From Azolla caroliniana (taxonomy: Eukaryota > Polypodiophyta): 64,000 bases of DNA. A program made the translations under genes and the position numbers. The stretch lies in contig JBHGNT010000001.1 of the NCBI GenBank assembly GCA_043228905.1, positions 26,164,001 through 26,228,000 of the forward strand, in the 5' to 3' direction. The first letter of the stretch is position 1. The number at the start of each line of letters is the position of its first letter. The notes below the pieces were generated by a model. That model was not told where the DNA came from. It ran no database searches and saw only the letters and a list, made by a program, of their open reading frames with translations. This document shows positions 33,178 through 45,059 of this stretch, one piece after another.

Positions 33178-36100
33178 TTATGCATTTGGAACACTAAGAT
33201 TCTTTTTTTTCCGGTCATTCTCGATCATAGATTTGATATAGAACTCTCCAGCCTTGTAAGAGGACCTGACCATAGGACCCGACGCCACATATCTAAACCC
33301 CTACAAATCCAAACAAGTAGAGAAGATAGAATATTATGTTTTTTTCAGTATATATGTAAGAAAACATTATGGTCGGGGGTTAGCCTATTAATTCACACCC
33401 TCAATTATGTGTATGTTCATACATTTCAGCAAAACAAAAAATTGAGCAATCCAAATCCAAAGAACAATACCATATCCATTCCAAGCTTTCGGTATTCCTC
33501 AAAGGCTTCTGGTGTGACATATTCTGAGACAGGCATATGCTTCTTCGTAGGGCGCATGTATTGCCCGAAAGTCATTACGTCAACACCTGCATCCCTCACA
33601 AGTTCCATAGTTCTAATAATTTGTGCAGGCGTCTCGCCACAGCCAAGCATGATGGATGTCTTTGTTAATGTGCCGGGAGCTGCCATAGCCTTGGCCATCC
33701 TCAAAACATCGATCGATTGCTTGAAATTTGCCCGATAGTCTCTAACTGAACGTTGAAGTTCTTCAACAGTCTCTATGTTGTGAGCAAAGACATCCAGTCC
33801 AGAGGTGGCAACACGCTCTACACATTCCTTGTCTCCTCTAAAGTCGGGAACTAATGAAAAAATTTGGAGGCAGCAAAAAATATATGAGGCAAAAAACAAA
33901 CAGTATGAAGACTTGATATATAGATACGAGGATGTTACTTTTGTAAGAAACAACCACCTACTATATAGCAATGAAGGAATTACTTACATATAATAAGCAC
34001 CTTGATATAAACAAGGAAAAGGTTACTTATTATCAGAGACAAGCTCCTGTATCACATGTATATATAGCAACAAAGAGGTTACTTACCAAGAGCTTCCACT
34101 AGCATTTCCGGTTTCTTTTCCTTAATCCGTTTTACTGTCTCTGCGAAATGGTTGCTGCCCTGATCTGGGATGTCGTCTCGGTCTACACTTGTGATGACAA
34201 TATAATCCAAGCCCCATGCTGCAATTGCTTCAGCCACTTTGGATGGTTCCTCAGGATCGGGTGGAGGCGGTGCCCGTGATGTCTTTACAGCACAAAACCT
34301 GTGCCATCTCTCTCATTTCTTTCTCTTTCTTTAATCTCTCCCTATCGCTCTTGATGTTGGTTTGGTGGTTTACACAGTAGCATCAAAGTCATGAAATTGA
34401 GGGAACCCATTCAATCCTCATGATGGCCTTGGCCCCATCCCATAGCTCATTTACAATCTGTGGGGATGTTTATAATGTATCTATCTACTAAATGTTGTTG
34501 TGCTGTTATGCAGCACTAATCACATGATCACTGACAATACATAAGATATTGCACAAGGATGCAATCAGCACACTTGGGAACTTGATGTCTTGAACGTTGT
34601 GCACCACTGAATAACAAGAAGATTGAAGATGTGGGGCATCTCAAACACATGCATACATTCTAATGAATTCCAGGTCATCAAACAACGCTTCCCACCATCA
34701 ATTACCCAATGCACTCACCTTGCTCAACTTCAAGTTGGATACATGTTTCCCACCTCTATACACAGATACAAGCTCTCTATCTATAAATTGGCGACCTTAA
34801 GACATATGCACAAGCTACACTTTGCTACACCCTTTGCACCAGCAAAGGGGACTCTCTTGTAAAGGTCTTTTGGGTCTCTTGGCTTATGTTTATGTTTCTG
34901 GCCACCACAAAGACATTAAAATCTCTTGACCTCTCGTTTTTTTCATATTGGGTTATACCCTAGTGGTAAGCCATGTTTTTACTAACCCATGCACTGGGAT
35001 ACAAAACTCACTACCAAAACTACTTACTAGATAACACTGCGGAATGTAGGGATTGTATGCACAGGTTGAACTCACCGCCATATGGTCTCTGCCTGACAAT
35101 CTTTAGCATTCTTTGAATCCTTACAACCTGAGTTACATTTGTCAAGTCTCTCTCTAAGCTAGAGTTGGATGAGACTGATATAATTCTATTATAGAATGCA
35201 TTAGATGACCTTTTTGTACAACGGTGATTGTGTTGTATGATCCTGGTAAATGAGAGAATGCAATCCCCCCCCCCCCTTCTCTCTCCCAAGCTTCAAAACA
35301 ATGGGGAATCAGCCCTTATATTAGCATGCTGGATGCAATGGTAATTGCACATCAGTTATTTCTTGCATCGCTCCAGACCTCCACTGAAAATGTGCCAAGC
35401 AGTCACCATAAAGTGAGCAATGGAATGCTGATACAAAGGACATCAAGAGTACCAGGATGTAAGGCACATGGACCATACCATCACCAGATCATGGAGATCA
35501 TTGCTTGCCATGTTTGATCCGCACGAAGATACCCAGATGCACATATTGCATCATTCCACCACACCAACCAACCTCAGATATGATCGCCAGTCACCACTAC
35601 TTAATCCTTACATATTAGTTAAGCATTTCATGTTTGTAAATCATCTCCAAAATCATTACACCACATGCATTAAGATTATGTCTTGGGGCCTCAGGAAACC
35701 TAGAGTTTTTATTTTTGTTTTGATATGAATAACATGAATTCACACATATTTATAATCGTGATTTGTCCCATGGGCCATTTTGGCCTCTAGTAGTTTGCAT
35801 CATCAACCCATGCTAAGAATGAAGGCATTGAAAAGATGCATAACTTATTGTCGAATGAACCAAAGCTCATAATGCTTGCATTTCAAATGCCATATCTTAT
35901 CGACTATCACAAAAATCAATCCAAGCTGAGAACATATGCACTGAAAAGATGAATAAGTTATCGCTCATCACACAAATCAACTCATGTGACAATGGACTTG
36001 CTGATAAATGTATGCCTTCTCAACCCTCACAGAAATCAACCCAAGCTCAAAATGGATGCATTAAAAAGATCTATATACATCACATGAATCAATACAAACT

Positions 36101-36781
36101 AAGTGAAAATTAATGCATTTAAAAGATACCTACCCGAAATTCTAATCACACAATGAGCATAATTGAAATTACAATCAACACATTCGAAGCACTTAAGAGT
36201 TCAATCGGCATTTTCAAAATAGGTTCTTACCGACATCCGCGAGTACAAGTGTCGCCCAGGATCATGATGGTGGCAGTCGCGGTGCCAGTGTCTCCCCCAG
36301 TCCAACACTCACCAATATTCGGGCATTTTGCTTCCTCACAAACCGTATGAAGGTTGAGATCCCTCAGCTTCGCCTTGATCGCCGTATATTTCTCTCCACC
36401 TGGAACCACCCTCTTCATCCAATGAGGCTTCGGGATTGGATTCTTCTTCGAGCCCACTTCCACAGAGTATACATCTTCTTCTTCGTCTTCGTCGAGGGCG
36501 AGAGCCTTCTTAGAACTCAGGAAATCGTTCAGATTCGGCTCTTCCTTCGCCAATCTCTGGCGCAGGGACGACAACAACAAAGATGAAGAGGGGCTCTTCT
36601 TCTTGTTGTGGTTGTCTTCTACGATTGCCTCCGTGCAGAAATGGTGGGGCTGAAGGGGGTGGGAGGAGAGGCATGGTATGGATGTTGCTTGGATGGATTG
36701 ATGGTGGGGCGTGTGCGGTGGAGAGGATTGCAGAGAGATGAAGCGAAGCAGAGCGCGAGGGAATGGCCTGGCCATGGCCAT
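33178..36781 (-). CDS. LIP1: Lipoyl synthase, mitochondrial type, 421 aa, 4 exons
   Basis: Exons in transcript order are 36,781-36,231, 34,298-34,087, 33,850-33,471 and 33,300-33,178, with GT-AG junctions and matching phases (1,266 nt with stop). It is a radical-SAM enzyme that inserts two sulfur atoms into octanoyl groups on E2 and GcvH proteins, the last step of lipoate synthesis. Residues 1-50 ([20 protein letters not shown]) look like a mitochondrial presequence. The auxiliary cluster motif is C148, C153, C159. The radical-SAM motif is C179-x3-C183-x2-C186 and is interrupted by intron 1 in the codon of R184. The conserved C-terminal RSSYKAGE is present in exon 4. The start chosen is the ATG at 36,781; an upstream in-frame extension exists but is coded by a GGAA microsatellite. 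Plants also have a plastid form (LIP1p); the presequence favours the mitochondrial one, but localisation is inference. Confidence 0.95.
34957..35056 (+). repeat. SINE-like tRNA-derived repeat in lipoyl synthase intron 1
   Basis: It has an A-box-like start CTAGTGGTAAGC (34,960-34,971) and a degenerate B box near 34,992. The tail CACTGCGGAATGTAGGG is shared with the copy at 40,320-40,450. Two copies with the same layout suggest a dispersed SINE family. Confidence 0.45.
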
Positions 36782-36815
36782 GCCTTCCTTCCTTCCTTCC
36801 TTCCTTCCTTTCTTT
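36782..36815. repeat. CTTC/GGAA microsatellite next to the lipoyl synthase start codon
   Basis: About six CTTC-type units abut the minus-strand ATG. On the transcript it is a GAAG-rich 5' UTR, or it encodes a GRKEGRKEG extension if translation begins upstream. Confidence 0.8.
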
Positions 36816-37691
36816 CTCCTCCACCTCCTCCACACAGAAGGATTTTGTTTCTTTTAGAGAGAGACGAGACAGAGAGAATGTTACTATGTACATATATTTT
36901 TTTACCATTCATTAGTTCCTTGGGAAAAACTTGTAACTTTGTAAGTAAGAAGAAGGCATTACAATTATTGTTCGGAACCTCTTCTTCGCTTCGATTCTTC
37001 TTTCGCTTCATGTTTTGTGGTGGAACTTGGACGGGAGAAACCATGACACGGGAGTTACGTCGATTTCATGGGACCATTTGGCCGCTCCCAAACTGCCAGG
37101 TGGTGCCGCAATATCAGATCGGGAAATGCATCCACTGCCTCATTACGAGATTATGTGTCCACAAGATCACCCATGGATATATATCTATGATGCCATATTT
37201 TCTAGATGCATGACGGATTGGTGCATGGGGAAAAAACAAAAATATTCGAGCATCATGGTCGTCATTACTTAGTGGATGTATTTTATTCCTCTAAAGATTC
37301 GACATTTTTGTATGCGGACAACAGTTGCTAAGGTCATTGGCAAGATGCGGTATCGTTCCTTGAGTGGGCACCATCAAGTGATCGAGAATTTCATAATTAG
37401 TTACAAAATGAATAGCTCGTTTCTTCTCGAGTGTTGAATTTGCATGGAAAAAGAGAAGTTGAGATCTCAATTCAATCGTTTATTTATATTGGAGGTTGTA
37501 CATTTTGAAATGTGGTTGATAATGAATCTCAAAGGTTTGTCGGAATTTGAAGATGTCAAGCGATAGTTATGTATTCTCCCACATTATGGATTTATTTGGG
37601 AGAAATTACAAGCTATACCATTGTAGCATGGATCTTTGACATTGAAAACAAATGTTGCACCTTGGGCAGATTGGCAATTACATGATGGTAC
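36816..37691. other. Intergenic, upstream of lipoyl synthase
   Basis: Probably contains the lipoyl synthase promoter and 5' UTR on the minus strand. No other gene recognised. Confidence 0.45.
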
Positions 37692-38006
37692 ATGCTTGTT
37701 ACAAGTCACTACAAATATATTGTATCATCATGTAATGGCATCATTATCTTGGCTATCTCCAAAGGCAGAAAAATCGCGGATATATGTAAGTCGAATGCAA
37801 GGTGGTGGCAAATATTACAACATGATTGGCATTCCCACTTGCCATTTCGTGCAAAGGTATTCATATGGAGAGTCGTCATTGGTGGCCTCCCATTAGGTCC
37901 AGCCTTAAAGAGACAAGGACTAGGGTTGTGTACGTGTTTCTTTTGCACCATTCCGTTAGACGACAATACACATAGGTTAGCGTGTATGATTTGGAAGTAC
38001 TTATAA
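37692..38006 (+). pseudogene. LINE reverse-transcriptase zinc-binding fragment (zf-RVT)
   Basis: The open frame encodes WWQILQHDWHSHLPFRAKVF, then IWRVVIGGLPLG, then a CTCFFC cysteine pair. This is the pattern of the zf-RVT region that ends plant LINE polyproteins (Lys/Trp-rich start, FLWRL-like core, C-x2-C). No endonuclease or reverse-transcriptase core is present, so it is a truncated LINE relic. Confidence 0.65.
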
Positions 38007-40317
38007 GACGTTTGGCAAGTGTTAAACCTGTTGTTATTTGAGGCCTCAACAATGGTATTTTTCTTAGTATGTTTAAAGTGGTCCAAATGACGAGATGGAG
38101 ATATTGTTCAAATTTTTACAATATTAGGGACTTCAAAACTATAGAATATGTGTAATGCTTTCATGTTTGATAGTAGACATGGGGGGAAAGCCTATATGAA
38201 GAAGTTGAAAGGTATTCTTATGTGGTATTTCTGGATGTTAGAGCATGTGGGGATCAGTTCCTCAAATGCATATTCAGGTTTTTTAGTGGCATTACAAAAC
38301 ATCCCTCTCCCTACATATGATAGATAGGTAAAAGAGAATAAGAAGTATTGTAACAAGTGGATTTACATACAATTAATATCATTTTGTGCTTTTACCAAAA
38401 GAAGAAGAAGAAAGTTTTCCAGTATGAATGTTCGTCGGATGTCATTCAGATATTTGACTAGAGGTATAATATCTTCTTTGCTTGATGATTGGTGTGCCCA
38501 AAACCTCCCACGACCCTTTGGCAGATGAAGGTACAATTGAAATGAGTAGGCACACAACCCTGTGTTCCAATCTCTGGATTTTGACTAAGTATTAAACATA
38601 ATTTACTTGATTGCATTGTTAGCTATCATCATCTCTTGTTTGTGAGCATCTATCATCAATTTCTATAATTCCCTTCGGAATTAGTGGATTTCCAACATGG
38701 ATAATCCGGATTTCATTGAAATATATACATTTGTTGTTCTTTGTAAATTGAGCAACATCCCATTATTATGCTTTGTCTCTGTCTTTGTCTCTATGGCCAC
38801 TCCTACTTTCATTGCCTTATATACATTTGGGTTCTTTGTAGACAACCCTATCATATTGTGTCTAAACTCAGCAACGTCCCATTATCATGTTCTTTGCATT
38901 TGAGAACACATGCAATCACGGAGATATTAAGTGTTGGGTCCTCAAGAAATTCCTTTTCGACACTTTGGTGACACCAAAGCTTCTCTATGGGGTGGTACCA
39001 CCCCTAAATATACTTGGAAAGAGTTTAAAAATCACCAAAAACATTTTTCTTATAAAGTTTCTACAAGTTAAGAAACAAATGCCATACACCCTCCTCCTTC
39101 CCATTGAGATCATGGCCATAGAAAGGGGTCGTTGAATACATGCTTAAGCTTCAAAAAAATCCCTCACATCAGCTTTCTAGAATCACATGGGAAACAAGCA
39201 AAATGATCCAAAAAACGCATCAAAACAAAATGTTGTGTTCCGGTTGGATGCAATATATGGAAAACTGGTTTGGTAGATGGGATGCAATACACTTGCTTCA
39301 CGATGCATTGTTAGATTCCCTTGTGAATCAGGCCTTTTTGCAACGCCAATGTATCATGACATGGGACACATATGGAGGCTCATGCTTCACACATTATACT
39401 ATACATGTTGCACCTAACTACAAAACGATATATTCTTCGCATAATGGGGAACTCGTACACATTGATACATGTCAGAGCTCATCCTGTTGTCTTCCATTCA
39501 AACCATGCTTCCATGCCACTGAACTCACATGCATTACAATGTGAGATAGGGTGTTGGGGCACAATTGATGAGAGTGGTTGACTATGCACACTTTGCGCTA
39601 AACGAAGTTCAAGAGTCTGAGTATTACACTTTGAAACAATGTCTACCTTTGATCATATTCGACCATGCTTTCCACATATCTTTGACCAAACCCAATCCTT
39701 GCACAAAATTCTCTCACAACCACAATGTGCACTCTCAATTACAACATTCATTGATAATGTTCTTGAACATCAAGATTTGTTTCTTACTTTCACATATATT
39801 AAGTGAAATGTAATATTTTTGGTCTCATAAGTCATATTTGACCTCCAAAGTTGATAATAGAATCTATCTATCTATCTATCTCTCAAACCCAATCCTTGCA
39901 CACACATTGCTCTCACAATCACAATTTGCATTCTCGATTGTGACATTCATTAGTAAGGTATCCTTGAAAATTGAGAGTCACCACTTGCTTTCACATGTAT
40001 TACGTGAAAACGTTATGTTTTTGGTGTCATAGGTCATATTTGAGATCCAAAGACAATAATATATATATATATATATATATATCTCATATTAAGGGTGGAT
40101 TGTACCATAAATATAAGTAAGCCAATGTTTTTTTTGTATATATCCCTACATCGAGGGTTTAGGTCTCAAATATTCATGGGTTCGGAACGAAAGATGACCA
40201 CATCTTGTGTCCGAACGTTATGAAGCGAGGTACAATGGTCTCCACTAAGTTTAGCAGAAGCATCAATTCGGGGGGGCATTCCCATAAAAGTTCCTTTTTC
40301 TTTAGATTGTAATTAAT
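38007..40317. other. Intergenic, AT-rich
   Basis: No gene recognised; open stretches of 60-130 codons show no domain. It contains a TATC microsatellite (about 39,862-39,882) and an AT microsatellite (about 40,060-40,082). Confidence 0.5.
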
Positions 40318-40319
40318 TT

Positions 40320-40450
40320 AACCCTAATGGTAAGTTGTTATACTACGAGCGCTACATCTTGGGTTCAAACCCCAAATTTCTCACCTCATATATACTTCAT
40401 ACATATCTCTTAATTCACTAGATGCCACTGCGGAATGTAGGGGTTGAACC
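40320..40450 (+). repeat. SINE-like tRNA-derived repeat
   Basis: A box-like ATGGTAAGTTG (40,327-40,337) and a good B box GGGTTCAAACCC (40,361-40,372) are spaced as in a tRNA-derived SINE head. The tail contains the same CACTGCGGAATGTAGGG as the repeat at 34,957-35,056. It lies about 100 bases upstream of the PPR start codon, so it may sit in the promoter or 5' UTR. Confidence 0.55.
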
Positions 40451-40550
40451 CATGACCTCCCTTCTCCTTCTCTCTCATCAATCAATCAATCAATTAGAGC
40501 TTCCCATGTGAATCCCCCCCAACGCCATATCCCACCATATTTTGATTCGA

Positions 40551-43500
40551 ATGCAGAGATCGCGATCCACACCTCAGCGTCTGTGGAAGAACCGACTCAG
40601 ATCTCTCCCTCTCCCTCTCCCAGGTCTTAGGGCGTGGAATATCTATACTTCCTCAGGTCTACATAGTCCACGGGCTCGGCAACATGAAGGTTTCAGGAAA
40701 ACTAGAGGACAAGCAATTGGAAATGGAAAAGACGGAGAAGAAAAACTTGCAGGAAAAGGAGACGGGCAAGAATTATGCTCCCGTAGATCAAATTCGGATT
40801 CTTTGGAAGCGAAGCAATTCTCCGAGGTTCGGGTCGATGAGCTTATACACATGTTGGACGTATGTAGGAGGAAGAAAGACCGATCAGATGGTCTTCGTTT
40901 GTTTTCATTTATTCATGAATCCGGGTTTGATTCCCATCCATCCCTTGAGAAATGCCTTATATCTACTTTTGCCGAAATTGGCCTCTTGTCTGAAGCTCGA
41001 CAAGTTTTCAATGCATTTTCACATCCGAAGGAATGGTCTTGGAACTCGCTCATCACAGGTTTTGCCAAGCATGGTATGCTAATTGAAGCTTTCACACTGT
41101 ACCAGACAATGCAAAATGAACATTGTTCCTATGCTGATGCTACCACCATCGTTTCATTGCTCAATGCTTGTGGAAAAGCAAAGGATCTCGAAAGAGGCTT
41201 GAAGATACATTCAGATGTTCGTGGAAATGGAATGATTGAGAATAACATATTTGTTGGTAGCTCATTAGTCAATATGTATGCAAAATGTGGGTTGCTTGGG
41301 AAAGCAGAAGAAGTGCTATGTATGCTTCCGATTCGGAATGTTGTCTCTTGGACGGCATTGATTGGTGGCTATGTGGAGTATGGGTATGGTGAGGAAGCTT
41401 TGAAATGCTTTGAAAAGACAGAACTTGAAGGCATCTCTCCAAGTATGATCACCTTCGTTTGTGTCTTGAAAGCATGTGGTAGCATAGGAGACATAGTTAA
41501 AGGCCGAGAAATTCATGCTGGGGTTGAAAGAAGAGGAATCTCAATGGGAAAAGAGCTAATGGTTGCAAATACGATCATTGATATGTATGCCAAATGTGGG
41601 TTTCTTGCCTCGGCAAGGCATGTCTTTGATAAGCTTCTGGTTCGAGATGTGGTGTCCTGGACAACCTTAATAGCGGGGTATGTTGAATATGGGCATGGTG
41701 AAGAAGCACTCAAGTGTTTCGGAAAAATGCAGCTTGAAGGTACTTCACCCGATCCTGTTACCTTTGTTTGTGCCCTAAAAGCATGCGTCAGTATAGGTGC
41801 AATAGAGGAGGGCCAAGAAATACATTATCAGATTGAAAGAAAGGGATTGCTAGAAAGGAACCTTTTTGTTGGCAGTACCCTTATTGATTTGTATAGTAAA
41901 TGTGGGTTGATTGAAAAAGCACAAGGAGTATTTGACAAGATCCTGGTTCGAAATACAATAACTTGGAATGCATTAGTTTCAGGATATACTGATGACGGAC
42001 AAGGAGAAAAAGTACTGAATGGACTTGAACTGATGCAATTAGAGGGTATCCATCCCGATGCTATCACGTACATGTGCTGCTTGAAAGCCTGTGGTATGCT
42101 ACAGGCTATCTGCAAAGGCAAAGAGATACACGGTGAGATAGAGAAGCATGGTTGGCTAGAAGGACTTAGTATTGTGAATGCCCTTGTAGATATGTATGCA
42201 AAATGTGGCATGCTTCTTGTTGCACAGCAAGTTTTTGACAAACTTCCAGTTCAAGATATTGTATCATGGAATGTGCTTATTGCAGGATATGCCGAACATG
42301 GGTATGATATGGAAGCTCTCAAGAGTTTTGAGCAAATGCAAATTGAGGGTTTGTACCCAGATTCCATCACTCTAGTTTGTAGCTTGAGATGTTGTAGCAA
42401 TGTTGGTTTCTTAAAGAAGGGCATGAAAATACATGCAGAAATCGAAAAAAGAGGGTTGCTGGAGATAGATCTGGATGCCAATAGAGCTTTGATTGATCTG
42501 TATATCAAGTGTGACTTGCTTCTTGTAGCGCAGAAACTATTTGATAGACTTGAATTGAAGGACATGATAGTATGGAATGCATTGATTGCGGGATATTCTG
42601 AAGCCGGGCATGGTGAGGAGGCCCTAATATGTCTTAGTGAAATGCAACTACTCGGCATTGCCGCTGATGTTGTCACCTGTATTTATGCCTTGAAAGCTTG
42701 TGCAAATATAGGAAATGCTGAAAAGGCTAAGGAAATACATGGTAAGATTGAACTACATGGTTTTTCAGTGGGAAACGCTATTGTTGGCAATGCCTTAATC
42801 GATATGTATGGAAAATGTGGTTCGATTGTTCTAGCACAAGATGTATTTGATCGGCTTCCCACGCGAGATATAATATCGTGGACAACACTGATAACAGGAT
42901 ATGTGGAGCATGGATATGGCATGGAAGCACTTGACTGCTTCAAATGGATGCAACTTGAGGGTATTTCTCCCAATGCTACTGCTTTTGTTAGCAGCTTGAA
43001 AGCTTGTTCCATTTTACAGGCCATAGAGAAGGGTTATGAAATCCATAGTGAGATTGAAGCGAGGGGATTACTTGAAGAAGATATTATCGTTGGAAATACT
43101 TTAGTTGACATGTATGCAAATTGTAGGTTGCTTGATACAGCCAAAAAAGTATTTTACAAACTTCCAGTTCGTGATGTAATCTCATGGACATCATTGATTG
43201 CAAAGTATGCTGAATATGGGCAAGGAGGTGAGGCATTCAAACTCTTCAAACAAATGCGACTCAAAGGTGCTTCCCCTGATGTTGTCACTTTTGTATGCAG
43301 CCTAAAAGCTTGTGCCAGGGAAGGCACAACTGATAAGGCTCGAGTAATACATGGTGAAATTTATGCTGAGATTGAAAAAGAAGGGTTCCTCGAGAAAAAT
43401 CTCTTTCTAGGGAGCACATTAGTTGATATGTATGCAAAATGTGGATTACTGGCTAGGGCAAGGCAAGTTTTTGATAAGCTTCCTGTCCAGAACACTGTTT

Positions 43501-44288
43501 CATGGAATGCTTTAATCACTGGCTATGCCCAACATGGTGATGGTGAGGAAGCATTGAACTGTTTTCATCAAATGCAACTAAGGGGTGTTTCTCCTGATGC
43601 TGCCACATTTGTCTCATGCTTGCAAGCATGTGGTAGCATTGGAGCTATTGACAAAGGTCTTGAAATACACGATGAAATTGAAAGGCAAGGCTGGCTAGAT
43701 AGAGACCTTGTCGGCAACACTTTGGTCGATATGTATGCCAAATGTAGTGCTCCTGATAAAGCAAGACAAGTGTTTGTGAAACTCCCAGCTCGAGATGTGG
43801 TTTCTTGGACAGCACTCATGAGAGGCTATGCACATCTGGGGGATAGTGAAAATGTTTTTAGTTTGTTTCATGACATGCTAGGGCAACATATAAAGCCAGA
43901 TCCGGTCACATTTATTGTTGTTCTTAGCACATGTAGCCGAACAGGCCTTTTAAGCAAGAGTTGGACGTATTTTGAAGCTATGAGTAGAGACTATGGTATA
44001 AGTCCAATGCATGAGCATCATAATTGCATGGTTGACGTACATGGTCGTTCAGGTCAGTTAGATGGAGCGTTTGATATGATTGGTAAACTATCTTTTTGTG
44101 GCAATGCCGAGATATGGCACTCGATGATGGGTGCATGTAGGAATCTAGGAAATGTGGAGGTTGGAAAGCAAGTTTTCGAACATGCAATGTGCTCGAACGG
44201 AAAGGATTCAGTAGCTTATGTGTTGATGTCTCAAATCTGTGCCGAATCAAAACAGCCCACTCTCTTCCCCACCAGAGATCCAAATTAA
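40551..44288 (+). CDS. Long PLS-type pentatricopeptide-repeat protein, 1,245 aa, intronless
   Basis: I start at the ATG at 40,551. The first 40 residues are basic and hydroxylated (MQRSRSTPQRLWKNRLRSLP), fitting a plastid or mitochondrial transit peptide. Residues of about 90-1,150 are P-L-S repeats. Nine very regular modules each carry a variant of LVDMYAKCG, the VVSWTALIAGY motif, an EEALKCFEKMQLEG-type helix and a KACGSIGDIEKGREIH-type helix. PLS proteins bind organelle RNA, usually for C-to-U editing. The last part (YGISPMHEHHNCMVDVHGRS, then AYVLMSQICAES) resembles the start of the E1 motif, but the protein stops there. There is no E2 or DYW deaminase domain, so editing would need a partner supplying the deaminase. 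Alternatively the C-terminus was lost. It has no introns, as is usual for plant PPR genes. Confidence 0.93.
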   Translation: MQRSRSTPQRLWKNRLRSLPLPLPGLRAWNIYTSSGLHSPRARQHEGFRKTRGQAIGNGKDGEEKLAGKGDGQELCSRRSNSDSLEAKQFSEVRVDELIHMLDVCRRKKDRSDGLRLFSFIHESGFDSHPSLEKCLISTFAEIGLLSEARQVFNAFSHPKEWSWNSLITGFAKHGMLIEAFTLYQTMQNEHCSYADATTIVSLLNACGKAKDLERGLKIHSDVRGNGMIENNIFVGSSLVNMYAKCGLLGKAEEVLCMLPIRNVVSWTALIGGYVEYGYGEEALKCFEKTELEGISPSMITFVCVLKACGSIGDIVKGREIHAGVERRGISMGKELMVANTIIDMYAKCGFLASARHVFDKLLVRDVVSWTTLIAGYVEYGHGEEALKCFGKMQLEGTSPDPVTFVCALKACVSIGAIEEGQEIHYQIERKGLLERNLFVGSTLIDLYSKCGLIEKAQGVFDKILVRNTITWNALVSGYTDDGQGEKVLNGLELMQLEGIHPDAITYMCCLKACGMLQAICKGKEIHGEIEKHGWLEGLSIVNALVDMYAKCGMLLVAQQVFDKLPVQDIVSWNVLIAGYAEHGYDMEALKSFEQMQIEGLYPDSITLVCSLRCCSNVGFLKKGMKIHAEIEKRGLLEIDLDANRALIDLYIKCDLLLVAQKLFDRLELKDMIVWNALIAGYSEAGHGEEALICLSEMQLLGIAADVVTCIYALKACANIGNAEKAKEIHGKIELHGFSVGNAIVGNALIDMYGKCGSIVLAQDVFDRLPTRDIISWTTLITGYVEHGYGMEALDCFKWMQLEGISPNATAFVSSLKACSILQAIEKGYEIHSEIEARGLLEEDIIVGNTLVDMYANCRLLDTAKKVFYKLPVRDVISWTSLIAKYAEYGQGGEAFKLFKQMRLKGASPDVVTFVCSLKACAREGTTDKARVIHGEIYAEIEKEGFLEKNLFLGSTLVDMYAKCGLLARARQVFDKLPVQNTVSWNALITGYAQHGDGEEALNCFHQMQLRGVSPDAATFVSCLQACGSIGAIDKGLEIHDEIERQGWLDRDLVGNTLVDMYAKCSAPDKARQVFVKLPARDVVSWTALMRGYAHLGDSENVFSLFHDMLGQHIKPDPVTFIVVLSTCSRTGLLSKSWTYFEAMSRDYGISPMHEHHNCMVDVHGRSGQLDGAFDMIGKLSFCGNAEIWHSMMGACRNLGNVEVGKQVFEHAMCSNGKDSVAYVLMSQICAESKQPTLFPTRDPN

Positions 44289-45059
44289 AATGAGTTTGTA
44301 TAATATGAGAATCAGGACAGAAATCTATTCTTTGTTCATTCATTCATTTTATCCTCTTCAGTTTAGGGCATTTTTGCCTCATTGTCTCCATGCCATTTCA
44401 TTATGTTTTTGATCGTTTCTAGAGTATAGGCTTCATATAAAGGTTCAAATAATGTATAACTATGGATATAGGTCAAAGTTACTTTATGAAATCTCTTGGA
44501 AGGCTCAAAACGCAAGGTTGAAAAATTGGTTGGATTTATCTAAAGATTGTGTTTCATGGCATTATTATATCAATGGGCATGTTCACAAACTGATGAAGGT
44601 GGGTTCAATTCTTCCCACACAAAGTCATTCTAAACAGAATCATATTGTTTGATACCATGTCACTATAACCCACAACTCAACAAAAAACTCAACCATGGCA
44701 AGGAAGAATTCTCTTATAATAATAGATAAACATTCTGAAGCACTATTATAAGCCATTGTGAATAAGCTCCATTGTAAACGTCACATGTAATGTATGTCTA
44801 TTCATTGCAGACAAAAAAACTGTGAATATTCAACAAATGCAAAAAGCCACCAACTCTGTCCAATAGTTATAATAATGGCTTGGAAGGTACTAGCATATCT
44901 AATTATATATATAGAGAGAGACTCCATTGCACAAGGTAATACAATTGCTCTTCAACCTTGCATATAGAATAAATATACACTTTATAGAAAGATCAAGATT
45001 ACTTTGCAAGACCTTGGAAACAAAAACCAAAACAAATGTATATTCATAGTTTTTCAACT
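44289..45059. other. Intergenic between convergent PPR genes
   Basis: About 770 bases holding the 3' UTRs of the two convergent genes. No gene recognised. Confidence 0.5.

Noticed and set aside
33805-33993. Plus-strand open frame across a lipoyl synthase intron boundary
   Set aside because: Overlaps the antisense of a well-supported exon; no independent evidence.
36608-37213. Plus-strand open frame of 201 codons
   Set aside because: It is antisense to lipoyl synthase exon 1 and its microsatellite; no domain is visible.
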